59,223 bases of DNA from JAPLFM01 sp964650885 (GCA_964650885.1 CAZYXG010000010.1:1-59223); one strand, 5' to 3'. Positions 7,997 through 16,395 are shown, counted from the stretch's first letter. A program made the numbers and translations. The notes: a model not told the origin generated them from the sequence alone.

Positions 7997-8748
7997 AAAT
8001 AGAGAACTTCAACGTTTATTACGATACAAATCACGTAATAAAGAATGTAAGTTTAGCATTTGAGAAGAATAAAATCACTGCAATAATGGGACCTTCTGGT
8101 TGCGGAAAGACTACTTTGTTGCGTGCTATTAATCGTATGCACGAATTCACTCCGCACGCTCGTACCGAAGGCAATATAATTCTGAATGAGAAAGAGACTT
8201 CAGTAAATATTATGGACTTGGATGCAATTGAAGTGCGAAGAAAAATTGGAATGGTTTTTCAAAGACCTAATCCATTTCCGACTATGAGTATCTACGACAA
8301 CGTGATAGCAGGTTACAAGCTGAACGGTATTAAATTAGACAAAACTAAAGAAGAAGAAACTGTAAGCAAGTCGCTAAAAAAGGCAGCTCTTTGGGAAGAA
8401 GTAAAAGATAGTCTGCATAAAAAAGGCACATTCCTTTCGGGAGGCCAGCAGCAACGTTTGTGTATAGCAAGAGCTTTGGCTATGCAACCAGAGATATTGC
8501 TATTGGACGAACCAACTTCGGCATTAGACCCAATTGCTACCCAATTTATTGAAGAGCTATTTACTGAATTGAAAAAAGATGTTACTATGATTATGGTAAC
8601 TCACAATATGTCGCAAGCGGCACGTATCTCAAATAACACTGCTTTCCTTTATCTTGGTGATATGGTGGAATATGGTAAAACAAAGATAATGTTCACCACT
8701 CCAATAGATAAAAGAACAGAAGAATATTTAATTGGGAAAATTGGTTAA
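7978..8748 (+). CDS. pstB: phosphate ABC transporter ATP-binding protein PstB
   Basis: This cytoplasmic ATPase of 256 residues powers phosphate import through PstCA. It shows Walker A GPSGCGKTT, a Q-loop in GMVFQRPNPFPTMSIYDN, the ABC signature LSGGQQQR, Walker B ILLLDEP and the switch histidine in MVTHNM. The RPNPFP sequence after the Q-loop is characteristic of PstB. The ATG at 7978 lies inside the last codons of pstA. The length equals that of typical PstB proteins. Expression should follow the upstream Pho-box-like site. Confidence 0.95.
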   Translation: MENTILKIENFNVYYDTNHVIKNVSLAFEKNKITAIMGPSGCGKTTLLRAINRMHEFTPHARTEGNIILNEKETSVNIMDLDAIEVRRKIGMVFQRPNPFPTMSIYDNVIAGYKLNGIKLDKTKEEETVSKSLKKAALWEEVKDSLHKKGTFLSGGQQQRLCIARALAMQPEILLLDEPTSALDPIATQFIEELFTELKKDVTMIMVTHNMSQAARISNNTAFLYLGDMVEYGKTKIMFTTPIDKRTEEYLIGKIG

Positions 8749-8787
8749 TTTCGCATTACCTATATTAGCACGAAAGAGAAGAAAATA

Positions 8788-9441
8788 ATGAAAGCAGAAA
8801 AATTATATAAATTAGAATACAGACTGAATGAATATTTCCGTCATGTCAACGAGATGATGGAATTATCTATTTCAGGATTAAAAAGCCGAGATGAATCTGT
8901 TTTGCAGGAAATCAATGGCAATATGGAAACTCGTGCTAATAGATTTGAGCTAAGAATTGACCAAATGTGCCAAATATATATCGCAAAATATGAGCCAAAA
9001 GCAAGTGCTTTGAGAAAAGCTATCACAACTATGAAAATGAATAACTCTTTGGAGCGAATTGCAGATCACGTATGCAATGTGAACCGCACTTGTATGACTC
9101 TTTTTGATGATAGCTTTGTGAATTATATAAACAGCGATGTATTGAATATATATTATTCAGCAAATAAAATGTTTAAAGATACTATGATAGCAATAGCGAC
9201 TGACAACACGGAACTTGCTGAAGAAATACGCCAAAGAGATCAAGAGGTCAACGATTACCGAGATACAATCTTGAAAAATGCCATTAAAGAAATGACAATT
9301 AATGGCGAAAAAGCAGAAGCTCTCAATAACATAATTAATATTTCCCGCAATATTGAAAGAATAGCAGATATAACTACTAATATCTGCGAAGATTTAATTT
9401 ACTGTATAGACGGTGTGATAAAAAAACACACTGGCGATTAA
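8788..9441 (+). CDS. phoU: phosphate signalling protein PhoU
   Basis: This all-helical cytoplasmic protein of 217 residues has two PhoU repeats. The metal-binding E/DxxxD-type segments are visible as NNSLERIADHVCNVNR in the first half and NISRNIERIADITTNICED in the second. PhoU connects PstSCAB to the PhoR sensor and represses the Pho regulon when phosphate is plentiful. It closes the canonical pst operon 39 bases after pstB. The GNAT-like gene follows after 31 bases with no terminator between, so transcription probably runs on into that module. Confidence 0.9.
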   Translation: MKAEKLYKLEYRLNEYFRHVNEMMELSISGLKSRDESVLQEINGNMETRANRFELRIDQMCQIYIAKYEPKASALRKAITTMKMNNSLERIADHVCNVNRTCMTLFDDSFVNYINSDVLNIYYSANKMFKDTMIAIATDNTELAEEIRQRDQEVNDYRDTILKNAIKEMTINGEKAEALNNIINISRNIERIADITTNICEDLIYCIDGVIKKHTGD

Positions 9442-9472
9442 ATCTAAAATTGGTTCAAATTATAAATAATCT

Positions 9473-9997
9473 ATGGAAGAAAGTAGAAATCAAGGTTTAA
9501 GTTTTATTATTGATAAATTAACTAAATCAATAGAAAACAGAGTATCAAAAGATAGCTTTCAAACAAATGTTTTATTAATTAAGAAAAGCGATTTACCTAT
9601 TATTGCAAAAGCTAAATGGCAATTTAATTGGTTAGAAGAAGTTCAATATCAAAAAAAAGAAGTATTTAAGCTAACTATACTAAGTAATCCTAAAATAATT
9701 CAGGGACTTATCAGTTTAGAAGATAGAGATGACCATATCCACGTCCATCTTTTAGAAAGTGCAGAGTTTAATAAAGGTAAAAGTAAGCTATATCTTGGAG
9801 TTCCAGGAAATTTAATGGCATTCGCTTGCAAGCTATCTTTTTCAAAAGGTTATGACGGAATTGTTTCGTTTGATTCTAAGACAAATCTAATCAAACATTA
9901 TGAAAGCACTTTAAAAGCAACTTTGCTATTTGGTAATAAAATGTATTTAGATACCAATAGTGCTAAGAAATTACTTTTGCAGTATTTTAAGGAGTAA
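9473..9997 (+). CDS. GNAT-like protein, first gene of a two-gene module
   Basis: This 174-residue protein has the outline of a divergent GNAT acyltransferase fold. Its beta4-like strand is IQGLISLEDRDDHIHVHLLE, followed by YLGVPGNLMAFACKLSF at the acetyl-CoA loop position and the C-terminal KGYDGIVSFDSKTNLIKHYE, ending AKKLLLQYF. The usual Q/RxxGxG/A loop is replaced by GVPGN. Substrate is unknown. It sits 31 bases after phoU, and its stop is followed three bases later by the small gene at 10001. A decayed pair of the same kind lies at 1-261. A toxin-antitoxin or modifier-partner role is possible but not shown. Confidence 0.6.
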   Translation: MEESRNQGLSFIIDKLTKSIENRVSKDSFQTNVLLIKKSDLPIIAKAKWQFNWLEEVQYQKKEVFKLTILSNPKIIQGLISLEDRDDHIHVHLLESAEFNKGKSKLYLGVPGNLMAFACKLSFSKGYDGIVSFDSKTNLIKHYESTLKATLLFGNKMYLDTNSAKKLLLQYFKE

Positions 9998-10000
9998 AAA

Positions 10001-10189
10001 ATGGCTATTATTAGAGAACCAATTGAAATTGACTTCTTAATTCAATCTTCAGACTGGACTGTAGAAGAATTAGCCATATTTAGAAAGCATTTAGCTGAAC
10101 AAAAAAAGAATAATCAAAGAGCTAAAATAAAAGCTGTTTCAGTAAATAAAACCAATAAATTCAAAGCTAAAATTGAAGAAGTAATTTAA
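10001..10189 (+). CDS. small basic protein of unknown function, partner of the GNAT-like gene
   Basis: This 62-residue protein has the N-terminal core MAIIREPIEIDFLIQSSDW, a charged central helix (ELAIFRKHLAEQKK) and a lysine-rich tail. It is preceded by a clear Shine-Dalgarno sequence (AAGGAG, 9989-9994), unusually strong for this window, which argues that it is really translated. A paralogue with the same IIR-P-IDF core lies at 96. Its size, charge and fixed position behind a GNAT-like gene resemble antitoxin-type partner proteins. I recognise no named domain. Confidence 0.65.
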   Translation: MAIIREPIEIDFLIQSSDWTVEELAIFRKHLAEQKKNNQRAKIKAVSVNKTNKFKAKIEEVI

Positions 10190-10224
10190 TTAGTTTCATA
10201 ATTACACTTTACCACAGAAATATC

Positions 10225-10261
10225 AAACAAGATTCTAGTTCTTAAAGTTAGAATCTTGTTT
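10225..10261 (+). terminator. terminator of the pst-GNAT operon
   Basis: A 13-bp perfect inverted repeat (10225-10237 with 10249-10261, arm AAACAAGATTCTA) has an 11-nt loop. It lies 36 bases after the small gene's stop and is the first strong hairpin after pstS. It supports one transcript from pstS through 10189. Confidence 0.6.
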
Positions 10262-10361
10262 TAGCTTTAAGCCAAAGTTTGCCCTTCTATGATTTGAAAT
10301 GAAAAATATCTAAAGTATGAATTTTCCATAAAAAACAGATTATTTGCTATGTAAATGTAAA

Positions 10362-10369
10362 TAAATTTG
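10362..10369 (+). promoter_or_regulatory. candidate -7 element for the aminotransferase-dapB operon
   Basis: TAAATTTG matches TAnnTTTG 52 bases before the ATG. A TTTG at 10343-10346 sits 15 bases upstream as a possible -33 element. Confidence 0.45.
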
Positions 10370-10421
10370 CAATTTTGTAGTCTAAGAATTTTAGTATTTT
10401 TCAAAAATAGAATTTAACAAC

Positions 10422-11624
10422 ATGGCACTTTCAAAAATTGTTCCTGCTAATCGTACTGTCAACATCACTTATGCTATTCGAGATATTATTGTAGTTGCTC
10501 AAGAAGTAGCGAAAACTGGTAAAAAACTACACTATTTGAACATTGGAGATCCCAATGTTTATGATTTCGTTACTCCTCCTGCCATAATAGAAGCGACAGT
10601 GAGAGCTATGCGTGATAATAAAAATGGATATTCTCCATCGGAGGGTATTCCAGAAGCAATAGATGCAATTCGAATGGATGCGGAACGCAAAGGAATTAAG
10701 AACATACAGAATATTTTCGTTACTACTGGTGCAGCCGAAGCAATTGAAATTTGTTTGGCAGCATTGCTCAATTCTGGTGATAATTTCTTAATGCCATCGC
10801 CTGGCTATCCACTCTATAATGCTGTGCAAAGCAAATTGGAAACTATTGCAAACCATTATAACTTAGATGAAGAAAATGGCTGGCAGCCAGACTTGGAAGA
10901 TATTAAAGCGAAAGTTAATAACAAAACGAAAGCTATTGTTTTGATTAACCCAAATAACCCAACTGGTAGTGTTTATTCTGAAGAAATTCTTCGTGGTATT
11001 TTGGAAATTGCTATTGAAAATGACTTAGTTATTTTTGCTGATGAAATTTATGATAAACTGCTATTTGGCGAAAATAAAATGATTTCCATTGCTGCTCTAT
11101 CGGAAGAAGCAAGTTGCATCACGTTTTCTGGGATGTCTAAAAATTATATTGCTCCAGGTTTCCGATTGGGCTGGGGAATAATGAGTGGCAAGAAAGAGAA
11201 TATGGCTGACTATGTAGATGCTATCAACCGTATGCTTCGTTCCAGAGTATCTGCCAACCACCCAGAGCAATATGCAATTCCTGTTGCACTTAATGGCGAT
11301 AATAGCCATTTGGCTGATGTAAATCGCAGATTGAGAGAACGTTCAAATTTAGTGGCTGAGAAAATATCAAAAATTGATGGTATAAGTTTAGTTAAACCAG
11401 AGGGTGCTTTCTATGCTTTCCCAAAAATTGATGTCAAAAATGATTGGGATTTCTGTATTCAATTGCTAAAAGCAACTGGCGTAATAGTAGTCCCAGGAAC
11501 TGGATTTGGTCAAAAAGCAGGTACTTCCCACTTCAGATTAGTTATTTTGCCTACATTAGAAACATTGAATATTGCTTTCGATTTCATAGCAGATTTCTAC
11601 AAAGATTATAAAAACCAAGAATAG
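10422..11624 (+). CDS. PLP-dependent aminotransferase class I/II (AspC/AlaA type)
   Basis: This fold-type I aminotransferase has 400 residues. Visible features are YLNIGDPNVYDF near the start, the substrate-binding INPNNPTGSVYSEE, the cofactor segment VIFADEIYDKLLF, and SGMSKNYIAPGFRLGWG, whose lysine (about K240) should bind pyridoxal phosphate. Resemblance is to aspartate/alanine aminotransferases. Two bases separate it from dapB, which raises the possibility that it supplies or transaminates intermediates of the diaminopimelate pathway. Sequence alone does not separate AlaA, AspC or a DapL-like activity. It acts in the cytoplasm. Confidence 0.85.
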   Translation: MALSKIVPANRTVNITYAIRDIIVVAQEVAKTGKKLHYLNIGDPNVYDFVTPPAIIEATVRAMRDNKNGYSPSEGIPEAIDAIRMDAERKGIKNIQNIFVTTGAAEAIEICLAALLNSGDNFLMPSPGYPLYNAVQSKLETIANHYNLDEENGWQPDLEDIKAKVNNKTKAIVLINPNNPTGSVYSEEILRGILEIAIENDLVIFADEIYDKLLFGENKMISIAALSEEASCITFSGMSKNYIAPGFRLGWGIMSGKKENMADYVDAINRMLRSRVSANHPEQYAIPVALNGDNSHLADVNRRLRERSNLVAEKISKIDGISLVKPEGAFYAFPKIDVKNDWDFCIQLLKATGVIVVPGTGFGQKAGTSHFRLVILPTLETLNIAFDFIADFYKDYKNQE

Positions 11625-11625
11625 T

Positions 11626-12366
11626 ATGTCATTGAAAATTGCAATAGTGGGTTATGGACAAATGGGCAAGCAAATTGAATCGCTTGCCCAAGCTGCAGGC
11701 TGTCAAGTTACGAATATTTTCGATTTGGACAACCCTATCAAAGAAACTGGTGTATATGATTTCGATGTGGCTATTGACTTCACTTATCCTGATACAGTAA
11801 TTAAGAATGTTTTGCTTTTGGCAAGACTTAAAAAAAATATTGTATTAGGCACAACTGGTTGGTATCAGCATACGAGCCAAGTGCAAGAAATTGTTAACCA
11901 ATATAAAATTGGTTTGGTTTGGGGTTCAAACTTTTCTGTGGGTATGCAAATTTTCAATAGAGTAGTAAGCAAAGCAGCAGAGTTAATCAATCCACTCAAT
12001 GATTATGATATTTTTATGCACGAACTACACCACAAACGCAAGAAAGATAGCCCAAGCGGGACTGCCGTTACTTTAGCCCAAGCTATTCTTGATAAAGTAG
12101 ATAGGAAAATTATAATTGAGAGTGACAAAGTTGATTCTGAAATATCTCCAAATGCCTTACATGTTAGCTCCACTCGTGGCGGTGAAATAGCAGGCACTCA
12201 CACAGTATATTTGGACTCAATCGCTGATACTATTGAACTTACACATAGGGCAAGAAATAGAAGTGGTTTTGCAAGTGGCTCACTAGTGGCAGCAAAATGG
12301 GTAGCTGGCAAATCAGGATTTTATAATTTCGACAATGTGATGGATAGCATTTGGGAAGGCAAATGA
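11626..12366 (+). CDS. dapB: 4-hydroxy-tetrahydrodipicolinate reductase
   Basis: DapB reduces hydroxytetrahydrodipicolinate in the lysine/diaminopimelate pathway. The 246-residue protein has an N-terminal nucleotide-binding GYGQMGKQIE, the LGTTGW turn, and the catalytic/substrate motif ELHHKRKKDSPSGTA near residue 133. A RGGEIAGTHTV block follows in the C-terminal domain. The length is at the short end of the family. The gene follows the aminotransferase after one base, and its TGA overlaps the next ATG in an ATGA arrangement, so all three genes form one transcript. Confidence 0.92.
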   Translation: MSLKIAIVGYGQMGKQIESLAQAAGCQVTNIFDLDNPIKETGVYDFDVAIDFTYPDTVIKNVLLLARLKKNIVLGTTGWYQHTSQVQEIVNQYKIGLVWGSNFSVGMQIFNRVVSKAAELINPLNDYDIFMHELHHKRKKDSPSGTAVTLAQAILDKVDRKIIIESDKVDSEISPNALHVSSTRGGEIAGTHTVYLDSIADTIELTHRARNRSGFASGSLVAAKWVAGKSGFYNFDNVMDSIWEGK

Positions 12367-12806
12367 ATTTAACTAAATTGATTTTAATTCCAATTTTGCT
12401 ATTATCTTTAATTTGTTGCCAAACAGTTGCAAATACAAGTAATACTGAATTAGTAAATATAGATTCAACTCAGCTTACTGCAAACTTAGTTTACGACAAA
12501 ACTAAACCAATTTATAAAGCTGAAATTGATGATTTGACTTTAGAAAGCAATGGCAATCAATTCGTTGGCAAAGAGATTCGCTTTTTCAATCGTGGTTCGC
12601 AAGTATTAAAGATTGATTCATTAGTTGGAAGTTGCAGTTGTCTTACCTCTAAAATCACTTTGGGCAATGTGCAAGCTATGGGATATGGCAAATTAGTAGT
12701 AAGCGTGAATATTAAAGAATTGGCAGCCGTGCCATCTAAGTTAGAATTAAAAGTTTATTCAAATGCAGTAAACTCCCCAATAACACTACCGATAATAGTT
12801 AAATAA
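12363..12806 (+). CDS. DUF1573 domain lipoprotein
   Basis: This 147-residue protein begins with a short lipoprotein signal (LLSLICCQT, lipid attachment at one of the two adjacent cysteines). The Ig-like DUF1573 domain is recognisable from KEIRFFNRGSQVLKIDSLVGSCSC and the terminal strand pattern. DUF1573 proteins are abundant in Bacteroidota envelopes and their role is undefined. I start at ATG 12363, which overlaps the dapB stop, rather than at TTG 12351 inside dapB. Coupling to dapB is probably positional only. Confidence 0.75.
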   Translation: MNLTKLILIPILLLSLICCQTVANTSNTELVNIDSTQLTANLVYDKTKPIYKAEIDDLTLESNGNQFVGKEIRFFNRGSQVLKIDSLVGSCSCLTSKITLGNVQAMGYGKLVVSVNIKELAAVPSKLELKVYSNAVNSPITLPIIVK

Positions 12807-12878
12807 ATAATATTTTAACTTTTTTCATTTTCTTTTGTAACTTTATTTAATTCGCTAAGTTATTACTTCAAGGGTGCG

Positions 12879-13457
12879 ATGCAGAAAAGATTAAAGGAAT
12901 ATAACGATTCCCAACTCTTTGCTCTAATTAAGAACAAAGATGTCCAAGAGAAAGAAGCTTTCGCAGAGCTTTATGATCGTCATTCGCCTAGAGTCTATGC
13001 ATATTGCAGGAAGTTCTTTCATGATAACGATAAAGCAAAAGATGCTTTCCAAGAAGTATTTATTAGGTTCTATCAGTCTTTGCCAAAATTAGAAGAAATG
13101 ACAAATTTGCCTGCTTTTCTAATTAGGATTACTAGAAACTATTGTATTTCTATGAAAACTCAAGAAAGAGATACAGTCTCTTTTGAGGATTATATGGTGC
13201 AGAGCGAAAGCTTTATCAAAACTATGGAACAAAAAGAATTGCTAGCTCTTGTGGATATGGCTTTAGGGTTAATACCAGAAGATATGCGAGATATATTGAT
13301 TCTCAGAGAATATACTGGGCTATCGTATTTAGAAATTGCAGAAGTTAGTGAGGACACAATAGACAATGTGAAAGTGAAAATTCACAGAGCTAGAAAGAAA
13401 GTAAGAGAAATTCTTGCACCTTACATGAAAGAATTGAATTTGACGAATAATAAATAA
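12879..13457 (+). CDS. ECF-type RNA polymerase sigma factor
   Basis: This 192-residue sigma-70 family protein has region 2 (FAELYDRHSPRVYAYCRKFF, then AKDAFQEVFIRFYQSL) and region 4 (LIPEDMRDILILREYTGLSYLEIAEV, then KVKIHRARKKVREIL). There is no region 1 or 3, which places it in the ECF group. It directs RNA polymerase to a small regulon in response to an envelope or cytoplasmic signal. The next gene, 12 bases downstream, encodes a membrane protein with the placement of an anti-sigma factor. The target promoters were not identified. Confidence 0.9.
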   Translation: MQKRLKEYNDSQLFALIKNKDVQEKEAFAELYDRHSPRVYAYCRKFFHDNDKAKDAFQEVFIRFYQSLPKLEEMTNLPAFLIRITRNYCISMKTQERDTVSFEDYMVQSESFIKTMEQKELLALVDMALGLIPEDMRDILILREYTGLSYLEIAEVSEDTIDNVKVKIHRARKKVREILAPYMKELNLTNNK

Positions 13458-13469
13458 ACCATTACGGTT

Positions 13470-14777
13470 ATGGAAATGAATAACGAAAAATATTCTGAAT
13501 TGCTCAGTAGAATCATAGATGGTGAAGCATCTGGATTTGAAGAGCAAGATTTATATTCAGAATTATCGAACAATACGGACTTACAAGCTGAGCTAAGCGA
13601 CAACTTGAAAATAAAAGATGTGATGGCCAAAGATATAGAAGCATATATTCCGCCATCTGAGTCTAAAGCTTACATTTTAGGAGCTATTGGTTTGGCTGCT
13701 GCACCTGTTGCAGCTTCAGGCTTTATGGCAAACTTTGCTAATATGATGCGTGCTTGGTCGGGAGCTGGAGCTGCTGCTATTGTTGCTGTTGCTATTGGTA
13801 CTGCAGTTTATTTCAATCAGTTTGAATTGAACAATTCAAGTAAAGTAAATAATACCACAACTAAAGAAACACAAAAAGATAATTCAACTTTCTTGCCACC
13901 AAGCAAGAACAACATACCAATGACTGTTTCTAATGAAATAGATAGCGAAGAAGCAAAACCAGCAAAAGTAAACCGAACTAACAAAAAAGCAAACTCGGGC
14001 AAAGCTAAAACTGTTAGTGGAAGTACAATTAGCTTTAACAAAGATAATGACCCAATTGCTTCGCAAACTGAAGCACCTGTTTTTATAAACAATGACGAAG
14101 AATTAGCAGAGAACAATATAGATTTGGATTCTCCTAAAAATGAACAAATTACTCCAACTGCTGAAAGGAAAGAACTTGCAAGTTTGACTCAATCAGAATT
14201 GGCTACTAACAACGATTTGAAAGCTGGATTCAGTACAAATAATTCTCTACCAAATACTTTGGGAACAATAGATTTGCAACCCAACAAAAAAGGTACTGGC
14301 AATTTTATGACAGAATTAAGTTATTCTGCTGATAATACTTTACAAGTTGGTTTTAAATTTATGCCACATTCGTTTAATGTTTTGGGTATGAATTTAAAAG
14401 GTGATGCTGGATTAATAGCTGGTTCAAGAAATAGCTTGATTAGTTTTGCTTACGACCCAACTGACCCAAGTTCTATTCAAAAATCACCTGAAATGCAAGC
14501 AATTTGGTATGCAGGTGTGGGCGAGAAATTATATGTTGGTGATGGATATAACTTTGATTTACTTCAAACAAATATTCAACCTACATTGCAATTAAATGGT
14601 GGCTTTTCAAATAAAGGTTTCTTCTATAATCCTAATATTGGATTGGATTTGAGTAATCTATTGAATTCTGGTGCATCGCTTAATGTTTCTTATAACGTCT
14701 TTGGTTTGTATCAAACTTCAAGCAAAGTTACTGATTCACGCAATGGCTTAATGATAGGCGTTAGCTACAACTGGTAA
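13470..14777 (+). CDS. putative anti-sigma factor with C-terminal outer-membrane barrel-like domain
   Basis: This 435-residue protein lies directly behind the ECF sigma gene. Residues 1-65 are acidic and cytoplasmic-looking (SELLSRIIDGEASGFEEQDL, typical of anti-sigma N-termini). Hydrophobic stretches at about 68-90 and 97-116 would cross the inner membrane. A low-complexity Ser/Thr/Asn/Lys linker runs to about 275. The last 150 residues alternate as amphipathic strands and end in GVSYNW with a terminal aromatic, as in outer-membrane barrels. One chain spanning both membranes would be unusual; the last domain could also be periplasmic. Its 3' end is duplicated at 16260. Confidence 0.6.
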   Translation: MEMNNEKYSELLSRIIDGEASGFEEQDLYSELSNNTDLQAELSDNLKIKDVMAKDIEAYIPPSESKAYILGAIGLAAAPVAASGFMANFANMMRAWSGAGAAAIVAVAIGTAVYFNQFELNNSSKVNNTTTKETQKDNSTFLPPSKNNIPMTVSNEIDSEEAKPAKVNRTNKKANSGKAKTVSGSTISFNKDNDPIASQTEAPVFINNDEELAENNIDLDSPKNEQITPTAERKELASLTQSELATNNDLKAGFSTNNSLPNTLGTIDLQPNKKGTGNFMTELSYSADNTLQVGFKFMPHSFNVLGMNLKGDAGLIAGSRNSLISFAYDPTDPSSIQKSPEMQAIWYAGVGEKLYVGDGYNFDLLQTNIQPTLQLNGGFSNKGFFYNPNIGLDLSNLLNSGASLNVSYNVFGLYQTSSKVTDSRNGLMIGVSYNW

Positions 14778-14843
14778 GCAAAAAATATTTTATAAAATGA
14801 AAAAGACTGCTCTCATTAATTTTGGGGCAGTCTTTTTTTTTTG
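14709..14843 (+). repeat. 135-bp perfect direct repeat, copy 1
   Basis: This copy covers the last 69 bases of the anti-sigma-like gene, its stop and its terminator. It is identical base for base to 16260-16394 (constant offset 1551). Similarity stops abruptly on both sides. The two copies bracket 1416 bases containing only the secreted T9SS protein gene. Confidence 0.95.
14802..14842 (+). terminator. rho-independent terminator after the anti-sigma-like gene
   Basis: The stem AAAGACTGC (14802-14810) pairs with GCAGTCTTT (14827-14835) and is followed by a run of ten T residues. It is a textbook intrinsic terminator and is carried inside the direct repeat. Confidence 0.85.
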
Positions 14844-15038
14844 ATGGATTACAATGAAATAGATAGCAATGTAAACCTGTTGATAAATTTATTGATCAAA
14901 CATTATGAAATTTATGAATTCAAAATATAAATCATTTACTTTGTAACAAAACCTTTACTTTTTAATTTATATTGAAAAGACTACAATTGGTAATTGCAAA
15001 TAGAGTTTTTTAGGGAATTTTACTTTTGAGGATTGAAA

Positions 15039-16169
15039 ATGAGAATAATTATTTTGTTACTACTTTTAACATTTACTTCTAATTTGTTTGCACAAAATAG
15101 TGATTGTAGTAGTACAATTACAGGTGTAATTTTTTGTGATGATTTCGATAACAACTTGCCTCTTGCATCGAAATATTTTGAATATAACTCAAATAATAAT
15201 GACTTTATTGTGATGGATAGCGTTGGTAGGAATGGTTCAAAAGGAATGAGAGTGCTTTGGCAAAAAGGTGAAGTTGGAGCTGGTGGTCTTAGCAAATCTT
15301 TTGGTAAAACACCAAATACTTATATTGGAAAAAATGCTGTTATGAAAGATAGTTCATTCAAAGAAATTTATTGGCATTTGGATGTACGACATCAAAAAGG
15401 ATGGACAGGTGGCGGTCCAGATAAATTAACTCGTGCTTTGGTACTTGCTAACAGCAATTGGGCTACTGGAATGATGGCTCATTTGTGGTCGGGAGGTAAA
15501 AACAATGTGTATTTAGGAATGGATCCAGCAAGTGGTGTTACAGTAGATGGTACATTGAAAACTACTAAATATAACGATTTTGATAATTTACGATGGTTAG
15601 GTTTCAAAGTTGGAAGTATTGATATGTTTAGTACTGAAAATTCTGGTAGATGGTTTTGTGTGGAAGGACATGTGAAACTAAATACGCCTGGTGCAAACGA
15701 TGGAGTATTTGAGTTTTGGGTGAATGACACTCTACAAGCTGGCTCTTATAATTTGAATTGGCATAGCACTTGGAACAATGATAAAAACAACATGAATATC
15801 AATGCAATATTCTTTGAAAACTATTGGAATAATGGCTCTTCTGTGCAGCAAGAACGTTATATAGATAATTTACTAATTTCTACAAAACCAATTGGTTCTC
15901 ACGAAACTCCATTATTTATTGAAGAAGTCAAAAAGGAAAAAGAATTAGAGATATATCCAAGTCAAGCTAATAATGGAATAATTATCTTCAACCCACAATC
16001 TTTGGCTATAGATAAAGTAGAGGTTTATGACATGAATGGAAAGTCATATTCTATAGAAAGACAAGTAGATTTATTAGATATATCAAGTTTGTCGAAGGGA
16101 AGATACTTTGTGAAAATAATACTTTACAATGGCAAAGAAATTAATAGTAGCTTTATAAAAGTGAATTAA
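15039..16169 (+). CDS. secreted jelly-roll/lectin-like protein with T9SS sorting domain
   Basis: This 376-residue protein begins with a signal peptide (IIILLLLLTFTSNLFAQ). The body (about 20-290) has the look of a concanavalin-like jelly roll of the kind found in polysaccharide lyases and lectins, with segments YWHLDVRHQKGWTGGGPDK, RWFCVEGHVKLN and ERYIDNLLIST. The C-terminal 75 residues form a type A T9SS sorting domain (ELEIYPSQANNG, VEVYDMNGKS, LSKGRYFVKI), so it should reach the cell surface. No catalytic residues are assigned. ATG 15039 is preferred to TTG 15033. The gene lies alone between two perfect 135-bp repeats, suggesting recent insertion or duplication. Confidence 0.7.
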   Translation: MRIIILLLLLTFTSNLFAQNSDCSSTITGVIFCDDFDNNLPLASKYFEYNSNNNDFIVMDSVGRNGSKGMRVLWQKGEVGAGGLSKSFGKTPNTYIGKNAVMKDSSFKEIYWHLDVRHQKGWTGGGPDKLTRALVLANSNWATGMMAHLWSGGKNNVYLGMDPASGVTVDGTLKTTKYNDFDNLRWLGFKVGSIDMFSTENSGRWFCVEGHVKLNTPGANDGVFEFWVNDTLQAGSYNLNWHSTWNNDKNNMNINAIFFENYWNNGSSVQQERYIDNLLISTKPIGSHETPLFIEEVKKEKELEIYPSQANNGIIIFNPQSLAIDKVEVYDMNGKSYSIERQVDLLDISSLSKGRYFVKIILYNGKEINSSFIKVN

Positions 16170-16259
16170 GTTAGGAATACGAATTTTTGATAGAAATGTG
16201 ATTCTTATAATTTGTTCATTTGGGTTAAGCAAAATATTCTTTTGAATATATACGTTCTA

Positions 16260-16394
16260 TATCAAACTTCAAGCAAAGTTACTGATTCACGCAATGGCTT
16301 AATGATAGGCGTTAGCTACAACTGGTAAGCAAAAAATATTTTATAAAATGAAAAAGACTGCTCTCATTAATTTTGGGGCAGTCTTTTTTTTTTG
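16260..16394 (+). repeat. 135-bp perfect direct repeat, copy 2
   Basis: This is an exact copy of 14709-14843. It carries the last 23 codons of the anti-sigma-like gene without the rest of that gene. It also carries the same terminator, which here can stop transcripts from the T9SS gene 91 bases upstream. Confidence 0.95.
16353..16393 (+). terminator. second copy of the intrinsic terminator
   Basis: This is the same AAAGACTGC/GCAGTCTTT stem and T10 tail as at 14802-14842, within repeat copy 2. It ends two bases before the decayed toxin gene on the opposite strand. Confidence 0.8.
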
Positions 16395-16395
16395 T

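Noticed and set aside
14844..14930. 28-codon ORF starting immediately after repeat copy 1
   Set aside because: It is too short, has no ribosome-binding site and no recognisable motif; its position at the repeat edge is probably chance.
14709..16394. Direct repeats as transposon target-site duplication
   Set aside because: 135 bp is far longer than any transposase target duplication, and there are no terminal inverted repeats or transposase between the copies.
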